5,299 nt of DNA from a bacterium (lineage in GTDB: Bacteria; Patescibacteria; Paceibacteria; UBA9973): contig JAKALG010000071.1 of the NCBI GenBank assembly GCA_021813235.1, positions 1 to 5,299 on the forward strand. The letters are read 5' to 3'. A program made the position numbers and the translations under genes. Of this stretch, positions 4,983-5,299 are shown piece after piece. Below the pieces are notes generated by a model. It saw only the letters and a program-made list of their open reading frames with translations, ran no database searches and was not told the origin of the DNA. How positions within the stretch are numbered: the stretch's first letter is position 1; the number at the start of each line of letters is the position of its first letter.

Positions 4983-5038
4983 GTTTTTTATATTTTTGGT
5001 TTTGTATTACCGTATTTTATATAAAAACAAATAGCTCC
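4951..5038 (-). promoter_or_regulatory. Candidate second attenuator ahead of the 74-residue gene
   Basis: On the minus strand GGAGCUAUUUGUUUUUAUAU (5038-5019) can pair with 4993-4971, joining GGAGC to GCUCC and UUUGUUUUUAUAU to AUAUAAAAAACAAA with small bulges. This pairing consumes the 5' arm of the terminator (4982-4971), so the two structures exclude each other. The upstream arm covers the last codons and stop of the leader ORF at 5017-5097. A copy of AUAUAAAAA at 5081-5073 inside that ORF could compete for UUUUUAUAU. The layout parallels the trp attenuator, but low complexity weakens it and no sensed amino acid is clear. Confidence 0.42.
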
Positions 5039-5097
5039 TCTCTAATCCAGAAGTTAATGCGGAAGTTATTAATTTTTATATTTTTAAAACCTTTCAT
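5017..5097 (-). CDS. Possible 26-residue leader peptide
   Basis: The ORF runs from ATG 5097-5095 to TAA 5019-5017. It encodes MKGFKNIKINNFRINFWIRE and a hydrophobic end LFVFI, with one Trp codon (5049-5047), five Phe and six Ile. The ATG lies 12 bases after a good extended -10 box, like the trp leader ORF. An AAGG lies 8 bases before the ATG. Its last codons coincide with the upstream arm of the predicted antiterminator. It has no tandem codon run that would identify a sensed amino acid, so it could also be a chance ORF. Confidence 0.4.
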   Translation of the reverse strand: MKGFKNIKINNFRINFWIREELFVFI

Positions 5098-5109
5098 ATT
5101 TAAGCCTTG

Positions 5110-5137
5110 ATTATAGCATATTTATAAAATACAACAA
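5110..5137 (-). promoter_or_regulatory. Extended -10 promoter for the leader and 74-residue gene
   Basis: On the minus strand TTGTTG (5137-5132) is followed by a 16-base spacer and a perfect TATAAT (5115-5110). TGC directly before it makes an extended -10 box. It lies just after the likely trpS stop and points toward the leader ORF and the 74-residue gene. This is the best promoter match in the window. Confidence 0.65.
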
Positions 5138-5143
5138 TAGATA

Positions 5144-5152
5144 TGTGGATAA
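5144..5152 (-). promoter_or_regulatory. DnaA-box-like site TTATCCACA, second copy
   Basis: A perfect TTATCCACA on the minus strand lies 2 bases past the likely trpS stop and 6 bases upstream of a -35 box. It has the same sequence, orientation and placement (after a stop codon, before a promoter) as the copy at 4257-4265. Confidence 0.4.
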
Positions 5153-5154
5153 AC

Positions 5155-5299
5155 CTATACATTGACTCCTATCTTCTCTCTGACTTCTTGCATTTTCTTT
5201 GCTGCCAAAATTTTTGCTTTTTCACCTCCTAGTTTTAATATTTCAAGAGCCTCTGGTATTTTTTTCTCGAGTTCTTTTCTTCTCTCTCTCATTGGCATA
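5155..5299 (-). CDS. trpS: Probable tryptophanyl-tRNA synthetase, C-terminal tail (cut by window edge)
   Basis: The last 47 residues and a TAG stop (5157-5155) are visible. The tail reads PMRERRKELEKK, then IPEALEILKLGGEKAKILAA, then KKMQEVREKIGV. It fits the conserved end of bacterial TrpRS: P(I/L)RERRxxL, then EIL.xGAEKAxxxAxxTLxxVxxxxG. Those enzymes charge tRNA-Trp with tryptophan. The HIGH and KMSKS catalytic motifs lie outside the window, so the call rests on a short C-terminal match. The tail of another class I enzyme such as TyrRS is a less likely alternative. The placement next to trpR and trpB supports TrpRS. A promoter for the next unit starts right after the stop, and I see no separate terminator between. 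Confidence 0.7.
   Translation of the reverse strand, partial: MPMRERRKELEKKIPEALEILKLGGEKAKILAAKKMQEVREKIGVNV

Noticed and set aside
4257..5152. Replication origin around the two DnaA-box-like sites
   Set aside because: There are only two boxes nearly 900 bases apart, with no box cluster, unwinding element or dnaA/dnaN neighbour.
1..5299. tRNA or rRNA genes, CRISPR arrays, insertion sequences
   Set aside because: I saw no T-arm-like GGTTCGAATCC motif, no regularly spaced repeats and no transposase-like frame on either strand.

Overview
The window is AT-rich (about one third G+C by eye) and every convincing gene lies on the minus strand. Several traits suggest a small-genome bacterium of the Patescibacteria/CPR kind, perhaps Parcubacteria-like. 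They are a short archaeal-type aspartyl-tRNA synthetase, a stand-alone riboflavin kinase domain, very short 5' ends with little Shine-Dalgarno use, and a trpB with no trpA beside it. This placement is an inference from gene style; no marker gene is present. UGA appears to be a stop codon, because the conserved genes are open under the standard bacterial code.

Read in the direction of transcription (from 5299 down to 1), the window opens with the C-terminal tail of a likely tryptophanyl-tRNA synthetase (5155-5299). A 298-base gap follows. It holds a good extended -10 promoter, a possible 26-codon leader ORF, mutually exclusive antiterminator and terminator hairpins, and a long imperfect dyad. 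Next comes a 74-residue protein of unknown function (4631-4855) with the strongest ribosome binding site in the window, and an intrinsic terminator (4591-4621). Then come trpR (4277-4564), the trp control region (4031-4237), trpB (2809-4014), aspS (1410-2759), a riboflavin kinase (1036-1410), an EamA/DMT transporter (98-997), and the N-terminus of a pterin-4a-carbinolamine dehydratase (1-90).

The centrepiece is the gap between trpR and trpB. It carries a previously unannotated 30-codon leader ORF (4107-4199) with tandem Trp codons. Just after those codons lies AGCGCAAAA (segment 1), then UUUUUGCGUU (segment 2), then a copy of segment 1 (segment 3) inside a perfect 8-bp hairpin followed by a U-rich run. 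Segment 2 can pair with segment 1 or segment 3, and its place relative to the Trp codons and the stop codon is what classical trp attenuation needs. Immediately upstream, the palindrome ATGTACTAGTACAT covers the promoter start region and contains the GTACTAG half-site known from enterobacterial TrpR operators. The adjacent gene encodes a TrpR-type repressor. Together these predict two layers of tryptophan control over a lone trpB: repression by TrpR and attenuation by ribosome stalling. The layout resembles the trpR-trpB intergenic arrangement of Chlamydia trpRBA. A lone trpB would most simply serve to make Trp from indole and serine (inference).

A second pattern is that six start codons (dehydratase, transporter, aspS, trpR and both leader ORFs) have a TATAAT-like hexamer ending only 6-12 nt upstream, which implies leaderless or nearly leaderless mRNAs. 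Clear Shine-Dalgarno sequences appear only where a gene starts inside a transcript (riboflavin kinase and the 74-residue protein). Two perfect DnaA-box-like TTATCCACA sites sit in the two gaps that flank the 74-residue gene and trpR.
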